From positions 1 to 37,373 of the forward strand of contig CALXXU010000020.1 in assembly GCA_944392765.1 (NCBI GenBank): a DNA stretch of 37,373 nt. Direction: 5' to 3'. The notes under the pieces were generated by a model. The model saw only the letters and a program-made list of their open reading frames with translations, searched no databases and was not told the DNA's origin. Positions within the stretch are counted from its first letter, which is position 1; each line of letters starts with the position of its first letter. Below, in pieces: positions 1 through 7,581 of the stretch. This DNA comes from an uncultured Anaerobiospirillum sp. (GTDB lineage Bacteria > Pseudomonadota > Gammaproteobacteria > Enterobacterales > Succinivibrionaceae). A program made the position numbers and the translations under genes.

Positions 1-1021
1 AGCGATTCGAGGCCGAGTAGGCCAGCATGATCGGAGCCTCAAAGCCTGGAACTAAGCGCTTGTAGGAGTTGGTTGAAGGGTTGGTAAAGGCATTGAGTGC
101 CTTGGCGTGCTTGATAATACCGCCAATGTACCACAGCGCCTCTTGGGACAGACCACCGTAGAGGTTGCCCGCGAAGATGTTGCGACCATCTTTAGCAATC
201 GACTGGTGACAGTGCATGCCCGAGCCGTTATCGCCGGCCATCGGCTTAGGCATAAAGGTTGCGGTCTTACCAAACGAAGCGGCGACGTTTTGAACTACAT
301 ATTTGTAGAGCAGAACTTCATCGGCCTTCTTGGTTAAGGTGTTAAAGCGGGTGGCGATTTCATTTTGCCCGGCAGTGGCCACCTCGTGGTGGTGCGCCTC
401 GACGACTAAGCCTAACTGCTTCATCTTAAGGCACATCTGCGAGCGCATTTCTTGGGCCGAATCAACTGGAGGTACTGGGAAGTAGCCGCCTTTGACGCCT
501 GGGCGATGGCCCTTATTGCCCTCAGGGTAGACTTTATCGGAGTTCCAAGCGGCCTCGATGTCATCGATCGCGACCATGGAGCCGGACATGCCGGTCTTAA
601 AGCGGATGTCGTCGAAGACAAAGAACTCAGGCTCCGGGCCAAAGCACGCAGCATCACCGATCCCTGTGGCACGTAGGTATTGCTCGGCGCGCTTAGCGAT
701 GGAGCGTGGGTCACGGTCATAGCCGTTTAAGGTGCTCGGCTCCAAGATATCGCAGCGGATTGCGACGGTAGGCGTCTCAAAGAACGGATCTAAGAAGACG
801 GTATCTAAGTCGGCCATTAAGAGCATGTCGGACTTATCGATACCGCGCCAGCCCCCGATAGACGAGCCATCAAAGAGTTTGCCTTCTTTGACGAAGTCCT
901 CATCGATGGCCTCAGCAGGCAGTGAGATGTGTTGCTCCTTGCCCTTGGTGTCGACAAAGCGCAGATCGGCAAACTCGACCTGGTGGGTCTTAATTAAGTC
1001 TTTTAATTCTTGGTAGGTCAT
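1..1021 (-). CDS. glnA: Glutamine synthetase, type I (C-terminus outside window)
   Basis: Makes glutamine from glutamate, ammonia and ATP in the cytoplasm, the central step of nitrogen assimilation. Reading the minus strand from 1021 gives [20 protein letters not shown], then FDGSSIGGW, the metal-binding [26 protein letters not shown], and the [13 protein letters not shown] active-site segment, all hallmarks of GS-I. About 340 of the usual roughly 469 residues are present; the part with the adenylylation Tyr lies beyond base 1. An ATG at 1036 is in frame, but it lies within the GGAG ribosome-binding sequence, so the ATG at 1021 with GGAG nine bases upstream is preferred. The long upstream region carries NtrC-like sites, consistent with nitrogen control. 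Family assignment is essentially certain. Confidence 0.97.
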   Translation of the reverse strand, partial: MTYQELKDLIKTHQVEFADLRFVDTKGKEQHISLPAEAIDEDFVKEGKLFDGSSIGGWRGIDKSDMLLMADLDTVFLDPFFETPTVAIRCDILEPSTLNGYDRDPRSIAKRAEQYLRATGIGDAACFGPEPEFFVFDDIRFKTGMSGSMVAIDDIEAAWNSDKVYPEGNKGHRPGVKGGYFPVPPVDSAQEMRSQMCLKMKQLGLVVEAHHHEVATAGQNEIATRFNTLTKKADEVLLYKYVVQNVAASFGKTATFMPKPMAGDNGSGMHCHQSIAKDGRNIFAGNLYGGLSQEALWYIGGIIKHAKALNAFTNPSTNSYKRLVPGFEAPIMLAYSASNR

Positions 1022-1120
1022 AGCATCAGGCTCCATGGGGACTAAACCCCGATAGTAGAAAGCAAAGTAATGAGCAAAAGTAAGAGATGAGCAAAAGAGC
1101 TCGCCTGAGGGCGAAACAGC

Positions 1121-1202
1121 CCGTGAAGCCAAGTAAAGCAAGGCAAGGCACACTCAAAGCAGCAGTCCAAAAAGCTTTAAGCTGCCCGGCTTGGCTTCAC
1201 GG
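1121..1202. repeat. 13-bp perfect inverted repeat in the glnA leader
   Basis: CCGTGAAGCCAAG (1121-1133) is matched by its exact reverse complement CTTGGCTTCACGG (1190-1202). The 56-base interval itself contains a smaller GCAGC/GCTGC pairing. It sits about 100-180 bases upstream of the glnA start, so it could form a long hairpin in the glnA 5' leader. No T-run follows the arm on the glnA strand, so a simple terminator is not supported. Confidence 0.6.
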
Positions 1203-1388
1203 TAGAAAAAGGCGATAAACATCAGCTTTTTCTAAAATTGCACCAAAATAGACAACGATTTTAAAATTCACTTATGCGAATCTCATCGCGCTTTTGGTGC
1301 TCGTTTGGTGCTGTTGGTGCTAATTTTGGGCGATTTATGGCCGAAGATCAACGAATTTCACGGGACTATCCATCTCATGGAGCATGAG

Positions 1389-1432
1389 TGCACTGTTTTG
1401 GAAGTTTCAAAACTGTGTATTAAAATAGTGCA
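1389..1432 (-). promoter_or_regulatory. Two NtrC-like binding sites upstream of glnA
   Basis: The segment TGTATTAAAATAGTGCA (1416-1432) matches the NtrC pattern TGCACY-N5-GGTGCA at most conserved positions. TGCACTGTTTTGGAAGT (1389-1405) carries one good half. A third one-sided match, TGCACCAAAATAGACAA, is at 1239-1255, and three GGTGCT direct repeats lie at 1296-1321. NtrC enhancers are the expected regulators of glnA in enteric-type bacteria. Spacing is not the classical E. coli arrangement, so this is suggestive only. Confidence 0.4.
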
Positions 1433-1709
1433 ATAGTTACAACTAGGAGCGCCAGCAGTGAGCATGCTGTAACAGCAAGGGCGATAAATAACCTCATCAA
1501 GCCCGCACCACTACTGGGTGCCAAGATTTGGCATACGTTAAAAGCGGCCAAACTGTTCATTCCCTGTACGGTCAACCCGCTTTATCGTGGTGCGTAATAG
1601 GTAGCGGCAGCGCGCATAATTGGCTGAAATTAACGTGCTCCATAAAAGAAAATGTGTGGAACAACTGGTAGATTGGAGCCTGGCTTGCTCACATAATTGT
1701 CTTTATGAC

Positions 1710-1725
1710 TGTGATTTACCTCACA
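1710..1725. promoter_or_regulatory. Perfect CRP (cAMP receptor protein) site
   Basis: TGTGATTTACCTCACA is an exact match to TGTGA-N6-TCACA. It is centred about 124 bases upstream of the ATG at 1842. A possible -10 TACAAT is at 1786-1791, which would put the site near -80, a usual class I activator distance, but no good -35 accompanies it. The likely target is the acidic secreted protein; glnA on the other strand is much further away. Confidence 0.75.
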
Positions 1726-1841
1726 GGGTAAGCGTTTCATAGATTGACTTAATCTAAACTTAACAAAGCATTGATAGCTTTTGGCTACAATGCCATCGAA
1801 GGTAGAAATAAGCCTTTTCTTGAGCAACAAGGAGCCGTGCT

Positions 1842-2117
1842 ATGACTAAAGCCCCTTTACTTAAACTTTTACTAGCGGTGTTAGCCCTGACTTCTGTGGG
1901 GAGTGCCACTCACGCCGTGCCGTTAAGCGCAGACCCAATGGGCAGCAGCGTCACCCAAGAGACGCTCTCGTGGCTCGATAGCCAAGAGCAGATCTTGCTC
2001 GCTGACGATGATTGGGATGACGATGATCGTTGGGACGACGATGATGACGACGATTGGGATGATGACGATCGCTGGGACGATGATGACGACGACGATGATG
2101 ATGACTGGGACGACTAA
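1842..2117 (+). CDS. Small secreted Asp/Trp-rich acidic protein
   Basis: A 91-residue protein that I cannot assign to a family. Residues 1-25 form a signal peptide (basic MTK, hydrophobic LLKLLLAVLAL, probable cleavage after ATHA). Residues 26-53 are an ordinary linker ending LDSQEQILLA. The last 38 or so residues are almost only Asp, with Trp and Arg at intervals, in repeats of the type DDDDRWDDDDD and DDDDDW. The start is supported by AAGGAG seven bases upstream. The acidic tail suggests binding of divalent cations or basic partners in the periplasm or outside the cell; this is inference. It has its own CRP site upstream and terminator downstream, so it is a single-gene unit. The next gene encodes another acidic Trp-containing secreted protein, possibly a divergent relative. 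Confidence 0.8.
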   Translation: MTKAPLLKLLLAVLALTSVGSATHAVPLSADPMGSSVTQETLSWLDSQEQILLADDDWDDDDRWDDDDDDDWDDDDRWDDDDDDDDDDWDD

Positions 2118-2159
2118 GTGAGATCGCTCATCATTTCAAGCGTTACGCTCAAATTCAAG

Positions 2160-2190
2160 CGCCAACTCTCAAATCGGGAGTTGGCGTTTT
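2160..2190 (+). terminator. Rho-independent terminator after the Asp-rich gene
   Basis: Stem CGCCAACTC (2160-2168) pairs with GAGTTGGCG (2178-2186), followed by TTTT and a further T-rich stretch. It lies 43 bases after the stop codon. Confidence 0.8.
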
Positions 2191-2250
2191 GGTTTTGGGC
2201 CCACCATGGGCTAAGCTTGGGGTAGGTTGACGTTTAGCAGGGAGGTCGCA

Positions 2251-2790
2251 ATGGCGCACAAAATCTGGAGTTCACTCTTAGTGGGAGCAGCAATTGTGGC
2301 GCTGAGCTGCTCGGCGCAGGCACGCGATGGTTACGACGCAATGGAAGATCAGTTGCTGCAAAACGGCAGCACTGGGACTCAGCCGCAGGGCTTTGGTTCG
2401 GGCCCAGCGCGTGATGGCTGGCGCGCTCATGACCGCCATCATGATGAGGGACGATGGGGCCACCATCGCTGGGATGAGGATGAATGGGAGCCCGACGAAG
2501 ACGAATGGGACGAGGATGAGTGGGACGAGGATGAGTGGGAGCCCGATGAGGATGAGCCTGACGAGGACGAAGACGAGTGGGGCGATGAGTGGACCATGCG
2601 TCTTGATGAGGGCTCGATTCAGCTTTTAGCCCACTGCGGCCGAGGCGGCTGGCACCGGGGCGGCGGCTGGCATCACGGCGGTTGGTGCCATGATGATGCG
2701 CGCTACTATGAGCGTGCCCCGCGCTCGGGCGACACTTGGGAGCGCCCATACAGCCCACGTCGCTATTATTACGAGGATGAGTGGTCTTAG
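2251..2790 (+). CDS. Secreted acidic, Trp-, Gly- and His-rich protein
   Basis: A 179-residue protein of unknown function. The start at 2251 is chosen because GGAGG lies five bases upstream and it yields a clean signal peptide, MAHKIWSSLLVGAAIVALSC ending at SAQA near residue 24; an upstream in-frame start at 2227 would spoil this. Residues about 78-118 are DEDEW/EPDEDE repeats. Residues about 130-155 are Gly/His/Trp-rich (RGGWHRGGGWHHGGW), a composition seen in metal-binding proteins. The C-terminus is rich in Tyr, Arg and Pro. The signal peptide begins like that of the next gene (MARKIWLLL). Both the acidic and the His-rich parts could bind metals, but no catalytic motif is visible. Confidence 0.75.
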   Translation: MAHKIWSSLLVGAAIVALSCSAQARDGYDAMEDQLLQNGSTGTQPQGFGSGPARDGWRAHDRHHDEGRWGHHRWDEDEWEPDEDEWDEDEWDEDEWEPDEDEPDEDEDEWGDEWTMRLDEGSIQLLAHCGRGGWHRGGGWHHGGWCHDDARYYERAPRSGDTWERPYSPRRYYYEDEWS

Positions 2791-2812
2791 ATCTAGCTGA
2801 GATTGTGCTCAT

Positions 2813-2846
2813 AGGCGCCTACTTCCTGTGGAGGCGGCGCCTTTTT
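2813..2846 (+). terminator. Rho-independent terminator
   Basis: AGGCGCC (2813-2819) pairs with GGCGCCT (2836-2842), followed by TTTTT. It separates the gene ending at 2790 from the one starting at 2935. Confidence 0.8.
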
Positions 2847-2934
2847 CGTACCGCTCGTTTTGAGGCCGCGCTCAATGACAGGTGACCAGGGACGCGCTAT
2901 GCTGAGCGCACTGCGGTCAGGTAAGGAGAGGGCT

Positions 2935-3807
2935 ATGGCGCGCAAAATTTGGTTGCTGCTGGCAGCAATAGTGCTGTGGACGTTGGGGCAAACGGCGTGG
3001 GCGCAAGAGAATACGATCCCACGCGAACTGCGTGAGCAAATGTATGCGCAAGTTAGAGCCAGTGCCATTGCACGTGCGCAAAGTAGCATAGAAGCAAATC
3101 GCTTTCTGAGTGCCGAGAAAAAGGCAATTTTCTTGGACTACCAAGATCGACTATTCAACCAAACCCAGATTATCCCTAGCATGGTCGATGAGCTTCTTGA
3201 TACCTATGGAGTCAAGCTGTTTGAGCTTCCTCCAGAGCAGTCACGCGCTATTTTGACCGGGTGGATCGGTGACATCTTTGGACGCTATATGAGTGCGGGG
3301 CTCACCTATCTCTCAGACGATGACCGCAAAGTGTTCTTGTCCTTAGAAAGTGACATGATGAGCCGGATGGAGCCGCACTATTGTGTGCTCTATGCTAATG
3401 GTGTCTTAACAATTGACTCGCTGGCCCAAAACAAAGATGTTAATGCGGATGTCGTTAAGACCATGAGCAGTAAGCAACTTCAAGCGATGCTTGATACTCA
3501 GCTCAACGTTTTCACGCTTGGGGCTTTACATAAGGGTAAGCCACGTCAGGTGACGCGGGCACAGTACGATGCTATGACTGACGCCTTTGTGCAGGAGTTG
3601 ATGGGATGGATCGACTCATTCCAACCTGAGGATTTGCCTGTGGTTGAGGCCTATCTCGATGGAGCTGAGATAAGTGAGAGCGATTATTGCACACTCACTA
3701 TTAGCCTTACCCAAATGGGATTGGAGGCTGAGGGCAAGGTAGGAGAGCTGGTGCGCCTGATGATGTCATTGGGTAGTTTTGACGAGTCCGAGGTGGTATC
3801 GGACTAA
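2935..3807 (+). CDS. Secreted helical protein of unknown function
   Basis: A 290-residue protein that I do not recognise. The ATG at 2935 has AAGGAGAGG just upstream and gives a good signal peptide (MARKIWLLLAAIVLWTLGQT, cleavage after AWA near residue 23). A longer reading from 2860 would add a basic segment before the signal peptide and is not preferred. The mature protein looks largely alpha-helical with no transmembrane segment, and has two cysteines about 110 residues apart (in EPHYCVLY and SDYCTL) that could form a disulfide in the periplasm. Its signal peptide resembles that of the preceding gene, but the mature parts differ. It may serve the cell envelope, but nothing shows this directly. 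Confidence 0.8.
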   Translation: MARKIWLLLAAIVLWTLGQTAWAQENTIPRELREQMYAQVRASAIARAQSSIEANRFLSAEKKAIFLDYQDRLFNQTQIIPSMVDELLDTYGVKLFELPPEQSRAILTGWIGDIFGRYMSAGLTYLSDDDRKVFLSLESDMMSRMEPHYCVLYANGVLTIDSLAQNKDVNADVVKTMSSKQLQAMLDTQLNVFTLGALHKGKPRQVTRAQYDAMTDAFVQELMGWIDSFQPEDLPVVEAYLDGAEISESDYCTLTISLTQMGLEAEGKVGELVRLMMSLGSFDESEVVSD

Positions 3808-3898
3808 GGTTTACTCATTGAGCGCGGTGGTGCGCTTGAGCTGCGCTGCAGTAGGCCCTTTGTTGCTCGATGGCGATAGGGCCCATGCGTGGGCGCGT

Positions 3899-4003
3899 TT
3901 AGCGCTTTCGCCAGTAAATGAAAAAGTAGATAGTGAGAAAGATCGCGAAAATGAGCAGGACGCCCATCCAAAAATCGAGGCTCATTAAAGTCTCTAAGCT
4001 CAT
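3899..4003 (-). CDS. 34-residue single-pass membrane protein
   Basis: A very short gene read on the minus strand: MSLETLMSLDFWMGVLLIFA followed by IFLTIYFFIYWRKR and TAA. AAGGAG (plus-strand coordinates 4010-4015) precedes the ATG by five bases, an excellent ribosome-binding site. Residues about 11-30 form one transmembrane helix, and the WRKR end should stay in the cytoplasm by the positive-inside rule. Its size and layout recall small DUF3149-type membrane proteins, but I cannot confirm that. It is divergent from the LysR gene, sharing about 90 bases of promoter region. Confidence 0.65.
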   Translation of the reverse strand: MSLETLMSLDFWMGVLLIFAIFLTIYFFIYWRKR

Positions 4004-4094
4004 AGCAGCTCCTTGTATCGGTCAATGCACCAAGTTGTGGCAAATTGTATCATAGGCTATTGCTTTTGCAGGTTGGGTTACGGCGGAGGCGCTG

Positions 4095-4997
4095 ATGCTA
4101 GAGGTTCGGGAACTACGCTACTTCTTGGAAGTGGCCTTGACGGGCAATATCACTAAGGCCGCGCACCACTTGCATGTGACGCAGCCTTGTCTGTCGCGCG
4201 CGATTAAAGACTTGGAGAGCAAGCTCGGCCAACGGCTGTTGGTGCGGAGATCCCATAGCGTGGCTTTGACTGCAGAGGGCGCACTCTTTGTGGAGCGGGC
4301 GCGGGCGATTGTTGAGCTGGTGGGCAATACCGAGCGCGAGTTTCAGACCTTATCGCAAAAGATTGAGGGCCAAGTTAATATCTGTGCGGCCGAAACCCCA
4401 GCCTTTCGCGTGCTTAGTGAAGTTATTGCAGACATTCAAGCAGAGCATCCCGACGTGCGCTTTAATCTTGAAAGTGGCAACTACGAACAGACCATAGTGC
4501 GCCTGGATCAAGGTATCTACGACTTTGGTTTGGTGGTCGAGCCTTTTGCTCAACTAGAGCATTTTGAGGTGTTAACTTTGCCAGTGCTGGATCGCTGGAG
4601 CGTGATTTTGCCTGCTGGGCACCCGCTATGCCGCAAAAAAGTGATCACGCCTGATGACTTGCTTGATATTCCGCTCATCATGTCATCGCAAGAGCTCAAT
4701 AATGGCTCGGCGGCGGGACTACGCCAGTGGTTTGGCCAGCGTTATTCTCAGCTGCACGTGGTCGACACCTTCAACCTGCTCTATAACGCGACCTTGTTGG
4801 TGGAACAAGGCATAGGAGTGCTGCCTGCCATGGACGGCATCATCAATGTGCAGGGGAGTCCTAAGCTCTGTGAGCGCCCGATGAAACCGGCGCTGACCAC
4901 GCAGGTCTACCTTATTTGGGGCCGTCATCGCACCCTGCCACCTCCGGCTAAGCTTTTCTTGGAGCGCTTTAAGGCCAAGATCGAGCTTATGGGTTAA
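4095..4997 (+). CDS. LysR-family transcriptional regulator
   Basis: A 300-residue regulator. The N-terminal winged helix-turn-helix (residues about 1-62) shows the LysR signature, with YFLEVALTGNITKAAHHLHV and TQPCLSRAIKDLE, then GQRLLVRRSHSVALT. Residues about 90-295 form the periplasmic-binding-protein-like effector domain, in the style of the CynR/BenM group (VNICAAETPAFRVL, GIGVLPAMDG). Length is typical. The start is supported by GGAGG six bases upstream. LysR proteins often control a divergent gene, here the 34-residue membrane protein, or a nearby gene such as the convergent MFS transporter. The effector cannot be read from the sequence. Confidence 0.92.
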   Translation: MLEVRELRYFLEVALTGNITKAAHHLHVTQPCLSRAIKDLESKLGQRLLVRRSHSVALTAEGALFVERARAIVELVGNTEREFQTLSQKIEGQVNICAAETPAFRVLSEVIADIQAEHPDVRFNLESGNYEQTIVRLDQGIYDFGLVVEPFAQLEHFEVLTLPVLDRWSVILPAGHPLCRKKVITPDDLLDIPLIMSSQELNNGSAAGLRQWFGQRYSQLHVVDTFNLLYNATLLVEQGIGVLPAMDGIINVQGSPKLCERPMKPALTTQVYLIWGRHRTLPPPAKLFLERFKAKIELMG

Positions 4998-5050
4998 GAT
5001 GAGGACAGGCACAGCTTGCAGCCAAGAGGGTTTGCAGACGCAGCAAGCTA

Positions 5051-5069
5051 TGCCTGATAGAGTCAGGCA
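5051..5069. terminator. Hairpin between convergent LysR and MFS genes
   Basis: TGCCTGA (5051-5057) and TCAGGCA (5063-5069) form a perfect seven-base-pair stem with a five-base loop. A second stem, GCCGGT-TAAT-ACCGGC, follows near 5113-5128. Neither has a strong T-run, so they are weak or Rho-dependent terminators at best. Confidence 0.35.
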
Positions 5070-5142
5070 GGCGGCTGAACTAAACTCAGCGCGCTTTGCC
5101 TGATTCGGTTACGCCGGTTAATACCGGCCAAATTAGGTTCAG

Positions 5143-6360
5143 CTAGCTTTGTCTCAAGTTCTTTAGGCTTAGCGCGGTAACGCTTAAGGTAAAGACACCC
5201 AGTACCACAAAGGTTAAGTGCAGGGAAATCAGGTGGGCTAAGAAGCCAATGACCGCTGGCCCTAAGAGCACTCCGGTAAAACCTAAGCAGTTGACGATCG
5301 TAACGCTGATACTCATCGGCACATCCTTGACCTTGGCCACATAGGATACCAGCTGCGGAATGACATTGCTGGAGCCAATACCGATCAAGGCAAAGCTGGC
5401 GATAGTAAAGAGGGCATGGTCAATTAAGGCGGCCAGAGTAAAGCCTAGGCAGATAATCATAGTGCCCAGCACAATGACGCGACGGCGCCCCATCGCAAGG
5501 ACAATGCGATCACCTAAAAAGCGCATGCTGGTCATCATGATGGCAAAGGCGGCATAGCCGTATCCAGCTTGCTCAAGGGATACGCCACGCTCATCGACCA
5601 AGAACACGCTCGACCAGTCAAGCATCGCGCCTTCTGTCAGGTAGAGCACAAAGAGCATGAAGCTAATCATGAGCACGGTAGGGTGCAGAAGATAGCGTTT
5701 GCTCCAAATGCGCTCAGGCAGGGCTTCTTGTCCGTCCTCTGATCCGCCCGGTACTTTAAGACCGTGGTGCTCAGGATGAAGCTCGGGCTCAGTGAACAAA
5801 TTGCGTCCGCGCCACAATACCATGAGGATTAAGAACGAGGCGCTGATGGTGGCTGCAAGTTCGACTGAGAGATTGGCGCCTAATAAGCTGGTGACGCCAA
5901 AAGAGCCCACGAGACCACCCAGGCTGTAGCGTGCGTGCAGTCCGCTCATGATGGTGCGCCCGGTGACCTGCTCGATCATCGCACCATTGATATTGGAGAC
6001 CACTTCCAAGATTACGGCGGCCATACCAAAGAGCACCAAGATCACAATGAGCAGGGGCAGGTACTCGAGAACCAAGATGAGCACTAAGCACAGCGCCCAG
6101 ACGATAGTGGCTCCCATGATCGGGATTTTGCAGCCCAAGCGCGCGGTTAAAAAGCCTGCTAAAGGCGAGGAAAAGAGCGAACCGCCGCCCACACATAAAA
6201 GGAGTAGGCCTAAGCCGTGTTCATCTAAGCCAAAACGAGCTTTAACGTAAGGAATAATTGGCGCCCACGCGGCAATGGCAAAGCCTGCGGCCAAGAATCC
6301 GACGCGATTAGAGCGCATCCAAAGTGGGAAATTGGTAGGAATGGTAGTTTGGTGTTTCAT
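5143..6360 (-). CDS. MFS transporter, YbjJ-like
   Basis: A 405-residue inner-membrane protein with about 12 predicted helices. The early part (GFAIAAWAPIIPYVKARFGL, then GLGLLLLCVGGGSLFSSPLAG and LTARLG) and MSGLHARYSLGGLVGSFG resemble E. coli YbjJ and related permeases of the fucose-permease-like branch. The substrate is unknown. The start at 6360 has AGAGG upstream. It stands alone, convergent with the LysR gene, and ends 146 bases from it. Length is normal for the family. Confidence 0.85.
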   Translation of the reverse strand: MKHQTTIPTNFPLWMRSNRVGFLAAGFAIAAWAPIIPYVKARFGLDEHGLGLLLLCVGGGSLFSSPLAGFLTARLGCKIPIMGATIVWALCLVLILVLEYLPLLIVILVLFGMAAVILEVVSNINGAMIEQVTGRTIMSGLHARYSLGGLVGSFGVTSLLGANLSVELAATISASFLILMVLWRGRNLFTEPELHPEHHGLKVPGGSEDGQEALPERIWSKRYLLHPTVLMISFMLFVLYLTEGAMLDWSSVFLVDERGVSLEQAGYGYAAFAIMMTSMRFLGDRIVLAMGRRRVIVLGTMIICLGFTLAALIDHALFTIASFALIGIGSSNVIPQLVSYVAKVKDVPMSISVTIVNCLGFTGVLLGPAVIGFLAHLISLHLTFVVLGVFTLSVTALSLKNLRQS

Positions 6361-6581
6361 CGCACCAAGCCTCTGCTACCCTTGGGGTACACGGCCTCGC
6401 TGTGCTTTTATCCCTAGTTGGCTTTGTGGTTACCAACTGCACAGTCGGGCTCGCCTGTAGACCGCGCCTGAGCGCACGTGCCTACGGTAGCTTAGGCACT
6501 TGAGTCTGATTTCAGGGAGTGCGCCCATTATAGCAACCGGGGTGGGGGTGGCAAGGGCTCTGTGACAAGTTTCCTTCCTCA

Positions 6582-6713
6582 CTTGCAGTGGCGCAAACGC
6601 AGCGCGCGTGCAAACTTGCAGTGGCGCAAACGCAGCGCGCGTGCAAACTTGCAATGGCGCAAACACAGTGCGTGTGCAAACTTGCAGTGGCTCAAGCTCT
6701 CTGGTCGTGCAGG
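6582..6713. repeat. 33-bp intergenic tandem repeat, four copies
   Basis: Units start at 6582, 6615, 6648 and 6681, each beginning CTTGCARTGGCGCAAAC. The first two are identical, the third has a few changes, the fourth is more diverged, and a decayed fifth runs to about 6745. It lies in the 402-base gap between the MFS and MORN genes, which otherwise shows no coding content. Because 33 is a multiple of three, short open frames cross it (LQWRKRSARAN repeats), but they lack any start signal and are judged spurious. There are no unique spacers, so it is not CRISPR. Confidence 0.9.
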
Positions 6714-6762
6714 TTGGCAGCGACACAAGCTCACCACGCTCTGTTGCGTGAGGCTGGCCAGC

Positions 6763-7581
6763 TTAGGCTGGTTGTGGGGAGGTAGTTAACTGCCCTTGGT
6801 TGTAATAGTGGGCGAAAATGAGTTTGCCTTGATCGTCGTAACTTTGATCGGGGCCATGGGGCAAATCGTGACGGTACGTCGTGGCGCGGGCGAGCGTGCC
6901 GTCTTCGTAGTACTCGCAGGCCACGCCCTCAATCAAGCTGTGACTAAAAGGAATAGTGCGCTTGAGCGCGCCTGATTCGTAGTACCAGGTGGTGGTGCCT
7001 TCAGTTAAACCATCAACAATCGTGGTGCTAAGCATGGTATGCCCTGATGGGTAAAACTGCTTGGTGGTGACTAGGCCGTGTTGGTGGAGGCTGCTTGATG
7101 AGGTCACGCCGTTTTCGTAGTAGGTGCGGGCATAACCGCAGCTGCGGCCATGATCATCATAGCTGATGGCTTGCTCGCACTTGAGTTGGCCGTTGGGGTA
7201 GAAGGTGCGCGCCAGACCCGAGCATAGGTCGTGCTCGTAAGGGATTTCGTAGGCCAGCTGGCCGTTTTCGTAGAAGCCTTGGCTTAAGCCATTGAGTTGA
7301 CCTGACTCATAGTGCTCGACCTTCTTGAGGGCACCGGATGGATAGTACTCGGTGAAAGTACCATCGCGCGGTGGCTTAACTGCTTGGGGGACGGAGGTGC
7401 TGTGCGCAGCTGACTTGACTGGCTGTGGGGTGAGATCTTGCGTGGCGGCCGGCAGGCTAGCGCCAAGGGCAATGCTGGGGGCACCTAACACGTGGAGCAC
7501 ATTGGTGGTGAACGCAGGATCGTGGGAGGCAGTCACTGGCAGCATAGCAATTCGTCCGAGCAATAAGGTGAGGCAGACCAA
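6763..7581 (-). CDS. MORN-variant (YwqK-like) repeat protein
   Basis: About nine repeats of the type YYPSGALKKVEHYESGQLNG fill residues about 78-265, with variants FYENGQLAYE, FYPNGQLKCE, YYESGALKRT and YYEDGTLARA. This is the MORN_2 pattern found in YwqK-family proteins, usually beta-hairpin repeats in surface or toxin-immunity contexts. The N-terminus is uncertain: the open frame starts with TTG at 7581 and lacks a ribosome-binding site, and the next ATG is at codon 13. The first 20 residues are hydrophobic (VCLTLLLGRIAML), suggesting export, but lack basic residues in front. A frameshift joining an overlapping upstream frame is possible. No toxin partner is adjacent. Confidence 0.75.
   Translation of the reverse strand: MVCLTLLLGRIAMLPVTASHDPAFTTNVLHVLGAPSIALGASLPAATQDLTPQPVKSAAHSTSVPQAVKPPRDGTFTEYYPSGALKKVEHYESGQLNGLSQGFYENGQLAYEIPYEHDLCSGLARTFYPNGQLKCEQAISYDDHGRSCGYARTYYENGVTSSSSLHQHGLVTTKQFYPSGHTMLSTTIVDGLTEGTTTWYYESGALKRTIPFSHSLIEGVACEYYEDGTLARATTYRHDLPHGPDQSYDDQGKLIFAHYYNQGQLTTSPQPA

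Larger units (their letters stand above)
1022..1841. other. Long divergent intergenic region between glnA and the Asp-rich gene
   Basis: No convincing coding sequence is visible in these 820 bases. On the glnA side there are repeated GCACCAA half-sites (1291-1322 and 1239-1247), NtrC-like palindromes (1389-1432) and a long inverted repeat (1121-1202). On the right side there is a perfect CRP site (1710-1725) and an AT-rich promoter region. I searched for a sigma-54 -24/-12 element on the glnA strand and did not find a convincing one. Confidence 0.6.

Noticed and set aside
1131-1160. Sigma-54 promoter for glnA
   Set aside because: TGTGCC-N5-TTGCT on the minus strand has a fair -12 part but lacks the essential GG of the -24 element.
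1630-1830. 66-residue minus-strand open frame
   Set aside because: It starts at a non-ATG codon without a ribosome-binding site and covers the CRP site and promoter of the plus-strand gene.
6582-6713. Possible CRISPR array
   Set aside because: The repeats are contiguous with no unique spacers and no cas genes are nearby; it is a plain tandem repeat.
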